A stretch of DNA of 64,000 bases from Geobacter sp. (GCA_009885845.1 VFJW01000017.1:1-64000), one strand, 5' to 3'. Positions 31,896-41,113 are shown, counted from the stretch's first letter. Numbers and translations: made by a program. Notes: generated by a model not told the origin, from the sequence alone.

Positions 31896-32192
31896 ATGAG
31901 GAAAAATGTATGTCTGATGGTAGCGTTGACAGTTTTTCTTGTGGCGGCATCAATAAATTCGGATGCGCAGGATCCGGGACCCGACTCCATACTTCTTAAG
32001 AACGGTTCGACACCGTTACCGTTCACGCACAGGAAACATCAGAATCTGCAGAGCAGTGAATGCTTTCATTGCCACGCGGCAAACAAGTGGAAAATTGACG
32101 ATTGGGGCAAAGAGGTGGCGCATGCCATGTGCATATCGTGTCATGACTTGAATGAAAAGGGTCCGATTACGTGCAAGGACTGCCATAAATAA
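31896..32192 (+). CDS. periplasmic triheme c-type cytochrome, paralog of 30499..30798
   Basis: Signal peptide; CFHCH, CISCH, CKDCH; PLPFTHRKHQNLQSSECFHCHAANKWKIDDWGKEVAHAMCISCHDLNEKGPITCKDCHK. Confidence 0.9.
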   Translation: MRKNVCLMVALTVFLVAASINSDAQDPGPDSILLKNGSTPLPFTHRKHQNLQSSECFHCHAANKWKIDDWGKEVAHAMCISCHDLNEKGPITCKDCHK

Positions 32193-32209
32193 TCAATAAC
32201 ATATGAAAT

Positions 32210-32244
32210 AAAAACGGGTGAGACAATTGTCTCACCCGTTTTTT
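32210..32244 (+). terminator. rho-independent terminator after the second cytochrome
   Basis: aaaaaCGGGTGAGACAattGTCTCACCCGttttt. Confidence 0.87.
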
Positions 32245-32358
32245 CTCACTTACATCAGGTGTAGACAAGGGGGTGTAGACAAGGATGTCAGGGCTATGCC
32301 AGGGAGTGGATGAAACGGGTTCTGCCGACTATTACGTCACGATCCAAGCTGAAGCTCT

Positions 32359-32664
32359 ATGAATCGGTACTGCAAAGCCCTGAAAGAATCACAGATTGCC
32401 TACAAGACGCCGTACAGTACACGGCATAGCCTCTGCGCCTGGGCGCTCACAATCGGGATTAATCCGATGAAATTGGTAAACCTGATGGGGCATTCAAGCA
32501 AGCAGATGGTGTATCAAGTGTATGGTGATTACGTGGAAGATCTGGAAGATGATATGGATGAAATTGTTCGTTATTTTGGTGTGGATTTTCTCATAAAACC
32601 GGGCAAAAAAGTGTCAAAATTACTGTTTTATGGGGACAGTTTGGGGTCAGTAGGCACTTTTTAA
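32359..32664 (+). pseudogene. C-terminal fragment of a tyrosine integrase
   Basis: PYSTRHSLCAWALTIGINPMKLVNLMGHSSKQMVYQVYGDYVEDLEDDMDEI is a diverged homologue of the C-terminus of the intact integrase at 39746..41113. In-frame TGA shortly upstream of the ATG; N-terminal part missing. Confidence 0.85.
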
Positions 32665-32694
32665 AAATAAAAATGAATCATTTCAAGTACTTGA

Positions 32695-32718
32695 ATGGAG
32701 CGGGAAACGAGATTCGAA
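32695..32718. repeat. attL-like direct repeat (24 bp copy of tRNA-Gly 3' end)
   Basis: atggagcgggaaacgagattcgaa, identical to 41189-41212 in tRNA-Gly(CCC). Confidence 0.9.
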
Positions 32719-33005
32719 GGCGGCCTAGTAAGTCTGCAATTAATAACATTATCAAATACTTAGCTACAAATACTCACCTTCCAAAGTCCAGTAAAATCCA
32801 CTTAAATCTACCTCAATATAACGGATTAGTGAAAGTCTGGTGAAAGCTTCATGCTCTTGCTGGCTCCACGGCACGGACAAATCCGGGTACTGGCGTTGAA
32901 GAATTATTTCTATAATAATAAAACTGGATTCAAAACACGACAAGGATATTTATATAAAACATTAGATAAACAGTAATATAAAAATCAGACAATGGTGGGG
33001 ATAGT

Positions 33006-33608
33006 TTAACGTTCGATCTCTTCATGAAATCGGCAGAAATGAACCGATAACTTAAGTAAGAAAAGATAAAAGCCAACTTGGCTCAGAGTAAATTGCTTCT
33101 CTCTTGTTTTAGGCTCAAAAACTTTGAAAGGCATAGTGTGTACATCATCTAACAAAGCCACATAATCCTCTTCTAGCTTCCCCCCTTTTGGTAAAAAAAA
33201 CATATTACTGGTTTGTTGGACGCGGATAGATTGAAGCCGACTATCAATTTTTTGCTGAAGGAAACCTTTTGATACTAACATTTCAGCGTATTTGCTCAGC
33301 TTTATTATTGGGGCAAAAGATATCTTGGGAGGGAGGTCACGCTTATTTTCAACGCTAATATCACAACTATTAGAAAGAATAATACCTTTAATCTCTTTAC
33401 GATCTCCGTCTTCAAATCTGATAACTTCTAATTTTGACCAGCCATCACCCTGTAAAATATCTGTCGGATAAAGATCAATATAATAATCGAAAAAATTAGG
33501 AAAACTCTTAAGAGCTTGTACGAGGTTCTCTTTCGATTTTTGAGTCAAATAATACGGTATCTGGGTTCCGATGGATTCAACAGAGATTTCCATATCAAAT
33601 CCCATCAA
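33006..33608 (-). CDS. hypothetical protein (200 aa) with KGIILSNSCDIS motif
   Basis: Protein-like ORF; 4-bp overlap with the upstream ORF. Confidence 0.75.
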   Translation of the reverse strand: MMGFDMEISVESIGTQIPYYLTQKSKENLVQALKSFPNFFDYYIDLYPTDILQGDGWSKLEVIRFEDGDRKEIKGIILSNSCDISVENKRDLPPKISFAPIIKLSKYAEMLVSKGFLQQKIDSRLQSIRVQQTSNMFFLPKGGKLEEDYVALLDDVHTMPFKVFEPKTREKQFTLSQVGFYLFLLKLSVHFCRFHEEIER

Positions 33609-33958
33609 CTTTCATACAGCTCCCAAAGATTCTCATTTAAAACTGTTTCAAATTCAGGTTCAAGCCGTTCCTGATGAGTTAGCAGTCTTTCATATAAATT
33701 AGACATTTCGCCAACAAAGGGATCAATGTCGGACATATATTCACCTGAATAGATATTTCTATATTGGTCAAAAGTAGAAGGGCTAGCTAACGTATGATAT
33801 GTGGAACAATTAATGTTAGTTGGATTTACATTGTTGACTGGTGGCAACTGAACGCATGCATATAAGGCTGTCGCAATAAGGCTTGCAGTTAAATAACCTA
33901 CGGTTTGGGATGAGTCTTTTATTAGGTAGTTATTCATAGATTGGCTCCAGTGCAGCAA
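33605..33958 (-). CDS. hypothetical protein (117 aa)
   Basis: Translationally coupled between two ORFs in a compact operon; start possibly MNNYLIKDSS. Confidence 0.65.
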   Translation of the reverse strand: MLHWSQSMNNYLIKDSSQTVGYLTASLIATALYACVQLPPVNNVNPTNINCSTYHTLASPSTFDQYRNIYSGEYMSDIDPFVGEMSNLYERLLTHQERLEPEFETVLNENLWELYES

Positions 33959-34685
33959 TAGTTTCTGGTTTCAAGCAATCGAAAAATAACTTTACGTTTA
34001 TATCATGCAAGATGCTTAAAGATTTTGAAAGCCCTTTCAAGATATTTTTCATGTCTAAGTCTTTTACATTAACTATAGAGTCAATATCTATTATAAGTCC
34101 TTCTTTCTTTGTAGCGTTAAATGGTTTAAATTCAGCATTAGAGACAATTTGCACCACATTAATAATATCTTTTTTAGGTATCTCAACCCTTATTTGAAAT
34201 GTTTCTCCTCTTAAAGTATGTTCTCCTACAGTAAGACTTAAATTAACTAGAGAAGCTTTATCAGTCATACTTTTTGAAGGGATCAGGTCAACATATTTAA
34301 GTCCATACCTATTAACTGATGAAACAATTTTAGCAGTCTCAAGGTGTTTCATTGCAACTAATATTGCAGCTTTAAATGCTGTCCATCCAGGATATGGCAT
34401 TTTACACGCTACGGCCAAACTACGATCACTTATTAAATAGACAAAATTACCACATTCAATGCGTGTAAGAGGGGCAAATCGAAGGTTAGGGTCTGCAGAC
34501 CTTAGTTGTTCTGGTAATTGCGCTGCTGGTAGTTTCTCAATGTTTTTTGCACCAGATAGTTTGTTAAACAGAATGCCAGGTAGAATACTGGAGGCCGGAA
34601 GAACGCTAGTAAATCGAAGCTCAAAAACAGTATCAATTAGTGGCTCTTTTTTGAGTTTTTTGGGCATAGGCATTTTCATAGTCAT
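33930..34685 (-). CDS. TIGR04255-like family protein
   Basis: LKKEPLIDTVFELRFTS N-terminus and VNRYGLKYVDLIP motif fit this family as I know it. Confidence 0.7.
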   Translation of the reverse strand: MTMKMPMPKKLKKEPLIDTVFELRFTSVLPASSILPGILFNKLSGAKNIEKLPAAQLPEQLRSADPNLRFAPLTRIECGNFVYLISDRSLAVACKMPYPGWTAFKAAILVAMKHLETAKIVSSVNRYGLKYVDLIPSKSMTDKASLVNLSLTVGEHTLRGETFQIRVEIPKKDIINVVQIVSNAEFKPFNATKKEGLIIDIDSIVNVKDLDMKNILKGLSKSLSILHDINVKLFFDCLKPETIAALEPIYE

Positions 34686-34870
34686 AATCTCCAGCTAAAT
34701 ATAATAGAGGCACTATTCCAAAACGTCAATCTCTTACTGCAAAAGATATAACTGCCAGCTACAGTTCAGAGAACCTCCCCCGTTTTAGTAACACGTGGGC
34801 TTGAAAATACATCCTTCCAATATCACATGGTCAATCGGCATGCAATGTTGATCCACCATCGGCGTCCAAA

Positions 34871-36076
34871 TTAGCCCTGCACTTCTGACGTTTCTCCCTT
34901 ATTTTCTCGTTTTTTTTTGAAATTTTCATCATCCTGGCAATACGTCAAAGCATCGAATATAATTTCAGATAACCGCATAATGCTTTCCGGTTTGTCGAGT
35001 ATGATGCTACCGCTTGGGCCAAACTCAAGCCCTCGTCTTTTAATTCCTGCCTTATGCTGCTCCGTAAGTTCAATGGGGAAATATACTAAGGTTTTTTTTC
35101 TATCGCCATAGTAGCTAACAAGCCAGCGGTTTGTCTTGCCTTGAAAAAGCACGTTGTAATAGCTTTCGGTATCCTTGCCAATAATTTCATCCGCGTTTAT
35201 GACGCCGCTCAACATTTCTTTAACGATCGCCAGGATCTTCCGTTCGGCTGCTGTTGATACAATTTTGGGGTTAGTGGGATCTACTGAGTCGCCCGTTTCA
35301 AGGATTTCTTCTGTAGCAACTGGTTGGCTTGCCGCAGTTGCTGGGGTAAGTGTAAGAACAGGGTGTGGTGTTGATAACCCGCTTACGACCATTTCACTGA
35401 TAGCATCTTTCAAGGATTGTTTGACCAGCGGAGTAAAGGTTTCAAGAACTTTGGCGGTAAGTTTCAAGCTGGGAATAGCCCTGTTGGCAATGAATCGCAC
35501 AAACTCCGGATCGACCTCACGCAAACAGGTTCCAATGGTGCTAGTGAAAAGATCAAGATTATTGCGTTCTATCGCAAAGGACTTAAGCTTGTCAGGATTA
35601 AACATATCATAACGAAATTTGGCGAGTTGCTCTATATCAGTGTCATCCAGTTTATCAAAATTGACTGTAAGAAATGGTGTGGTGTCCATGACGTTGGGTA
35701 GTTTGAGATCAGTGAAAAATCGCCATTCAACTCCGTTGGTTATGGCTGCGACGGTGACGCTTGGAATGGAATTGAAGTAACGGGACAGCTGTCCATCATG
35801 GTTAGTGAGTTTATTGTTGTAGGGCTTGGCTTCGATGAACATAACTGGGCTGCCACCTGAAAAGAGAGCATAGTCTACACGCTCGCTAGCTTTTGCTCCT
35901 GGGAAATTGGCACCATATTCGGCTTTGACTTTTTGGGGATCGAAGGGGTTGAAGTCGAGGATGTTAAGCAATGGCAGTATCAATGCCTGCTTTGTGGTCT
36001 CCTCAGTTGTGCAATGGTTCCCGACATTCTTGATGTGTTCAACATGCTCCAACACCTTCTTCTTGAATTCTTCCAT
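34871..36076 (-). CDS. solo type I restriction R N-terminal-domain-like protein (HSDR_N type PD-(D/E)XK nuclease)
   Basis: ERVDYALFSGGSPVMFIEAKPYN (D...ExK) and GVEWRFFTDL; no helicase motifs. Confidence 0.78.
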   Translation of the reverse strand: MEEFKKKVLEHVEHIKNVGNHCTTEETTKQALILPLLNILDFNPFDPQKVKAEYGANFPGAKASERVDYALFSGGSPVMFIEAKPYNNKLTNHDGQLSRYFNSIPSVTVAAITNGVEWRFFTDLKLPNVMDTTPFLTVNFDKLDDTDIEQLAKFRYDMFNPDKLKSFAIERNNLDLFTSTIGTCLREVDPEFVRFIANRAIPSLKLTAKVLETFTPLVKQSLKDAISEMVVSGLSTPHPVLTLTPATAASQPVATEEILETGDSVDPTNPKIVSTAAERKILAIVKEMLSGVINADEIIGKDTESYYNVLFQGKTNRWLVSYYGDRKKTLVYFPIELTEQHKAGIKRRGLEFGPSGSIILDKPESIMRLSEIIFDALTYCQDDENFKKKRENKGETSEVQG

Positions 36077-36878
36077 AAATCCCCTCCGGCAGTAGATTTC
36101 ATGTCCCTATTTTGTATTAAAATCAGAATCTGCGTAATCCGTCAGATGAAATTGTAATTGACATATGCGGCCCTTCCCATTACACAGAAAATCTGTAACA
36201 CACTAATTAACTAAACTTTACCCAAGTTTGAAATATTCCAACAATTTGTAACCTATCGACCTGACATCGTCAACCGTAAATACTGATAATTCCTGAAGCG
36301 CAGTTCTTTTTTTCCTGCCTCTCACACTCCCAGGCTTGATTATGCGTTTCCGGACGCAAAAAACCCGACGCTCTTGTCTCTGTAATACATGACGCGGTTT
36401 TTGCGTGATGTGTGACGCCTCTCGTCCTTGGGGAAACAATACGCCGATACCACCGATCAGAGCGTTCAACCGTCGCAGCCTCATCGTGGCCGCTGCTCGC
36501 GGATCATACCACTTACCTTAGGCGTTTTGATTCTTGCCTGGCCGGTCTACGTCCGGCAATCCAGCATCTTTCCGCTGGTTTGACAGACGGCCTTCCAGCC
36601 TTGGCGAATATGACGCCGCTGTAACGGAACAGAGTGAAACGGCGTGAAGTGAAGTGCGGTGTGTTATGAGTTGTCGTAATACATTGAATCAATCCTGGTG
36701 AAAGTTAGACGGCGTATCCTCTTGCGCTGGCTGACTGTAGCGGTCTTCCCAGACTCGTTTTAACACGGCAAAACTATCCTCGGATAATCTGAGACGATTC
36801 CCATTCCATTAACAAGAATGTCTGAAAATACATCCCTTCCAAATATCAGCTCATATATGAATTAAAGTTAAATTTAAC

Positions 36879-36987
36879 GCACGCCCCATAAAGGCCGGCT
36901 TAGGCGGCTATAACGCCGACACCGGCCGTGGGTGCGGCGAACGGTAGTGAGCGCAAGTGTGTAAGGCGGAGCGATAGCTTCGCCGCC
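36879..36987. other. two strong GC-rich hairpins in non-coding DNA of the element
   Basis: ggccgg...ggcggctataacgccg...ccggcc at 36893-36927; ggcggagcgatagcttcgccgcc at 36965-36987. Confidence 0.6.
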
Positions 36988-37100
36988 AATATTATCGATC
37001 AATATCACCATAAGTCATAAAAGTTGAATAGTAATTAATCCCTTCATTTCCCGTATTCATGGTAAGTTGGGTAAAATCTTGATGGATTCTAGGAGTCACT

Positions 37101-38045
37101 ATGCTTGCAGTCGAGAAATGGGCACAAGGCAAGTCACTGTTCGTTGCCCATTTTGCCCCCCCGATAGCCGCCTTTGCACGTGAAATCCCTGATATCCTCC
37201 GGCACCAAAAAAAACACCGGCTTCTATCCCATACATTTCCTGTTCCGAATCTTCCTTCCTGGTATTCCTTCTACCGCTCAAGCAAACGCTATTTAGTTCC
37301 TTTCAAGGAAATGATTTCTGAATGTTCCCCATATGCTCAAAATTTGCTCGCGGTGGGTAGCGCAATGCAAGAACTCTCCCGCAAACCGGAAATGCTTGCA
37401 AATCTGGTTATTACTCCTGAATTGCTCGAAGAGGGTCAGCAGTTCTGGAACAATATGCATCAGCTTTCAATTGCTGAACTTCGGGACGATTTTAAAGATA
37501 CACCACTAGCGCCGGAAGTATGTGCCGTTGTCCAGCGTTACAAAGACAACCATGAAACCGAGCTTGCATTCTTGTTCCTGGTGGCTTTCCCCTGCTGGCT
37601 GCTCTACAAGGAATGGCCCTCAAAGCTCCATTGCAAGGCCCGCCAAGGAGACACCAACGCCATTCACAAATTGCTGCGCCTTGATCCCTTCCTGCTTCAT
37701 GATCCGGCAATCGGTAGAGAGGTACAGAAAGTTCGTATTCATGGCAGGCAGTCCCTTTTTGAAAACCTGCTGAATGCTCCCTTAAAACCGATAAAACTCA
37801 AGTTGACTAGCAGAACAATCAAAGACATGCTGGCTGGCCTGATCTCTCAATTGGCTGAAGCAATCAAACAACCTCTCACCTCAACAGATATACGGGATCT
37901 GTTCGATGCCATTGCCCAGGATGCAGACAAGCGGGACATTGACACCACACTCCCGGAAAGTCAGGAAGCATATTCCAAAGTTATCCAGCGTAACCGCCCC
38001 GACTGGAAACAACTGCTGCAACCCAGACATAAAAATCTCAAGTAG
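37101..38045 (+). CDS. hypothetical protein (314 aa), upstream of rep
   Basis: Long ORF with protein-like composition, 62 nt upstream of and co-oriented with the rep gene. Confidence 0.75.
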   Translation: MLAVEKWAQGKSLFVAHFAPPIAAFAREIPDILRHQKKHRLLSHTFPVPNLPSWYSFYRSSKRYLVPFKEMISECSPYAQNLLAVGSAMQELSRKPEMLANLVITPELLEEGQQFWNNMHQLSIAELRDDFKDTPLAPEVCAVVQRYKDNHETELAFLFLVAFPCWLLYKEWPSKLHCKARQGDTNAIHKLLRLDPFLLHDPAIGREVQKVRIHGRQSLFENLLNAPLKPIKLKLTSRTIKDMLAGLISQLAEAIKQPLTSTDIRDLFDAIAQDADKRDIDTTLPESQEAYSKVIQRNRPDWKQLLQPRHKNLK

Positions 38046-38107
38046 TGTCCGGGTAGTATTCCCTCTCACGTGACAACCTCCAGGAAAATTAAATTCTGGA
38101 GGTTTCC

Positions 38108-39403
38108 ATGAACAGCAAGAACAGCAAGAAGCAATCATTCATCAGTACTCTTGACATCAACCCTGAACAGACCACTCCCCAGACATCGGTAGTACCCGCA
38201 GCCCCGGCGGGGTGTGCCGGCTCTGCCGGCATCCCTGCCGGGGCTGCGGAACCTTTCTCAAGTATGGCGTCATCTGTAACACGCCATACTCTAAACCCAC
38301 TTCCTGCTGAAAACTTCCAGTTTCTTCTCTGTGGCATTGATTCTCTTGATCTCGGTTTGTTTGTTAAATGGGAAGCAAACTGGGAAAAGGTCAGTGCCGA
38401 TCTCGACAGCAAGAAACTGACAGCGCAGAATTCAAGAACGGTTCTCGACACAACCGAAATTGGCCGCGAGTTTCTGCATCTCGCCAGCGGTAAACCGCCT
38501 AATTATCGCTTTCATCTGCAATTCCTTGAATATCACCTCTATCTTGCCATTTCCAAAGTGTACGGTAACTCTCCCAATGTCTATGTGTCGTTCAATGCTG
38601 CTGCCCTTTGGCATGTCAAACTTCCTGGCCTCCTGGAGCTGCTGGAATTCGATCTTACCCACTTCGGTGGGACGATAGAACGCCTTCAACCTAGCCGTGT
38701 CGATCTCTGTGCCGATTTCAGACTAGATGCCCCTCTGAGTCTGCCTTTCCTGGAAAGTCACCGGATTGCTAAAAGTCGCAAAGTAGAAACCCACATGGAA
38801 GGCACTACGCTTGAAACATATTATAGCGGAACTCCTGGCGCTCCCTTGCGGCTCCGTATCTATGACAAGAGTAAAGAGATAATCAAAAGCAACAAGCAAT
38901 GGTTTGGTGCAATCTGGAATACCGATGATCTCACCAATATTTGGCGGGTTGAATTTCAGATCAGACGTTCTGTACTTCATCAGTACCGCATCCGTGATCT
39001 TGCTGGCCTCTGGGAAACAATCGGTTCTGTTTGGTGTTACCTTACTTCGGAATGGTTTTCTCTGCGCCTCCAGGACAACGACAAGGCTGAACGCCGCACT
39101 GTTCTCCCCTGGTGGCAATCCGTCCAGAATTGTGGTTCCCAGTTTGGTGCTGATAACGGGGCAAGACGAACCTTTGACAGCGATGACGTCCAGAGTATCA
39201 AGGAAATACTGCCGCATGTCTTTGGCCGGATGATCACTATTGCTGCTCTCTCAGGCGTTAAGGATCGCATTAAATCAATACATCATATGGCCAAGTTGCT
39301 GTTTGATACGACAGATGATGCAAAGTTTAATGATAAGCTCCAGGAGAAGCTGATCAAGATGGGCTATAGAGGAAAGCTCGGAGGTGATGACGATGAAGAA
39401 TAA
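38108..39403 (+). CDS. Rep_trans-like replication initiation factor / relaxase
   Basis: RLQPSRVDLCADFRL and YYSGTPGAPLRLRIYDKSKEI resemble Rep_trans motifs; followed by excisionase and integrase genes. Confidence 0.7.
   Translation: MNSKNSKKQSFISTLDINPEQTTPQTSVVPAAPAGCAGSAGIPAGAAEPFSSMASSVTRHTLNPLPAENFQFLLCGIDSLDLGLFVKWEANWEKVSADLDSKKLTAQNSRTVLDTTEIGREFLHLASGKPPNYRFHLQFLEYHLYLAISKVYGNSPNVYVSFNAAALWHVKLPGLLELLEFDLTHFGGTIERLQPSRVDLCADFRLDAPLSLPFLESHRIAKSRKVETHMEGTTLETYYSGTPGAPLRLRIYDKSKEIIKSNKQWFGAIWNTDDLTNIWRVEFQIRRSVLHQYRIRDLAGLWETIGSVWCYLTSEWFSLRLQDNDKAERRTVLPWWQSVQNCGSQFGADNGARRTFDSDDVQSIKEILPHVFGRMITIAALSGVKDRIKSIHHMAKLLFDTTDDAKFNDKLQEKLIKMGYRGKLGGDDDEE
38196..38249. repeat. 54-nt near-perfect hairpin inside the rep coding sequence
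   Basis: Outer arms ccgcagccccggc (38196-38208) and gccggggctgcgg (38237-38249); inner arms tgccggc/gccggca (38215-38221/38225-38231). Confidence 0.9.
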
Positions 39404-39683
39404 TATCATCCCCCGACCTCCTGAACTCCTAACCGTGGAACAGTTCGCGCAACGCCTCCAGGTATCTCGCGCCACTGTGTTTGCATGGATACAGAAACAG
39501 ATTCTCGTCCAGGGTCGGCATTTCCTCAAGATTGGCCGTGTCCTTCGCTTCACCTGGTCGGATGATTTTATTTCCATACTCTTGCAAGAATCCGCTGCGG
39601 CTGTGGTGGTTGCTCCCGTTACTCTTTCGCCTGTCGCTGTTTCCCGGAAGAAAACCGATAGCGCGTTAAATTGGGAGTACTGA
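39384..39683 (+). CDS. excisionase-family helix-turn-helix protein
   Basis: PPELLTVEQFAQRLQVSRATVFAWIQKQILVQGRHFLKIGRVLRFTWSDDFISILLQ. Confidence 0.82.
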   Translation: MMTMKNNIIPRPPELLTVEQFAQRLQVSRATVFAWIQKQILVQGRHFLKIGRVLRFTWSDDFISILLQESAAAVVVAPVTLSPVAVSRKKTDSALNWEY

Positions 39684-39745
39684 ATAATGAAACGGTTGTG
39701 CTATGGTGAAAACCGGACTTTGGAAGGTGGGTATTTTGTAGCGGA

Positions 39746-41113
39746 ATGGAGACTACTACCATGAAGCAATTACCCCACCTTGATGCATTGCTCTTTGACA
39801 ACGAGGAGAAAAAACAAGGCTGCATCCTCAGGAAAGCAGGCTCACGCAAGCTGTATATCCTCTTTTACTACTTCAACAAGCGAGTAGAGAAAACCACCGG
39901 CCTCAATGATACCGTAAAGAACCGAGAAAAGGTGCGGCTCTGGCTGGATCGCATCATTGAACGCCGTGACGTTGGCAAATTGATCTTTGCCGATGCCTTC
40001 CCAGGATCATCAGACAATGAGAAGGCTTACTTTGCCAAGTTGGAAGGGTGGCAGTTTGCACCGGAACCGAGGGATATACTTTTTGCTTCCTATGTTGAGG
40101 AATGGCTCAAGACCGTTTGGACACTTCAACCAGAGGGAACCTGGAAGAATGATTCCAGGCTGATTATAACCGGCTGGCTGTTACCACACTTCAAGGACAT
40201 GACCTTCTTCCAGATCAGCGGTGTGGAAATTCAGAAATTCCTTGCCAGCCTGAAATGGAGAACCGGAGCAAGAAAAGGGCAACCTCTTTCAAAGATACGG
40301 ATGAAGAATATCCTTATCCCGTTGCGATCCATCTGGAACGATGCCTGTGATCAATTCCGCTGGACATTGCACAATCCCTTCAGCAACCTGAAGAAACACT
40401 TTCCCAAGACTCGGGCAAAGAGAAGAGAAGGTTTCAGGTTCGATGAGTGGCTGGACTTTCACAAACACATCGATCCCTGGTATCAACCGATAGCTGAATT
40501 GATGATCCTAACCGGCATGATTAATTCTGAAGTGGCCGGATTGAGAAAAAGTGATATTCAGCCGGATTATATCATGGTGCAACACACCATCGTCAGAGGG
40601 GTAGAACATGACACCCCAAAGACATTTTACCGGATCAGAAAGATTCCAATCACCCAGGCCATCAGAAAACGGCTTGATATCCTCCTGGCACGAAGCACCG
40701 GTGACAAGCTGGTTACTACCAGGCGTGGCATGATCTTCCGCCCCGCCACCTTCCTGAAGGATATTTGGACAAAGGCTGCCAAAGCAAGCGGCATTATCGG
40801 TAAAGTTCCCTATTCAATGCGCCACAGTTTTGCCGCCTGGTCGCTTACCCTGCGGATTGATCCAAATCGACTTGTACGGCTCATGGGACATGGCACAAAG
40901 AAAATGATCTATGAGGTCTACGGGGATTACATCGAAGGGCTTGAAGAGGATTTCTGGCTTATTCTGGAATACTACGGCAGGGACTTCGCACAACCAAAAA
41001 TGAAACAATCAGCAACAATGATTGAGTACCAAAACGGCTTCACCTATCCGCCCTCAATTCCGCTGCATCCGTTCAATTTTCCCCAACAAAACGAAGCCCC
41101 GAGCTACCACTAA
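39746..41113 (+). CDS. tyrosine recombinase / phage-type integrase
   Basis: TGMINSEVAGLRKSDI, PYSMRHSFAAWSLTLRIDPNRLVRLMGHGTKKMIYEVYGDY (R..H-xx-R, Tyr). Confidence 0.95.
   Translation: METTTMKQLPHLDALLFDNEEKKQGCILRKAGSRKLYILFYYFNKRVEKTTGLNDTVKNREKVRLWLDRIIERRDVGKLIFADAFPGSSDNEKAYFAKLEGWQFAPEPRDILFASYVEEWLKTVWTLQPEGTWKNDSRLIITGWLLPHFKDMTFFQISGVEIQKFLASLKWRTGARKGQPLSKIRMKNILIPLRSIWNDACDQFRWTLHNPFSNLKKHFPKTRAKRREGFRFDEWLDFHKHIDPWYQPIAELMILTGMINSEVAGLRKSDIQPDYIMVQHTIVRGVEHDTPKTFYRIRKIPITQAIRKRLDILLARSTGDKLVTTRRGMIFRPATFLKDIWTKAAKASGIIGKVPYSMRHSFAAWSLTLRIDPNRLVRLMGHGTKKMIYEVYGDYIEGLEEDFWLILEYYGRDFAQPKMKQSATMIEYQNGFTYPPSIPLHPFNFPQQNEAPSYH

Noticed and set aside
36218-36484. 88-aa minus-strand ORF in the element's intergenic region
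   Set aside because: Arg-rich, no recognisable motif, overlaps a hairpin-rich region; not convincing as a gene.
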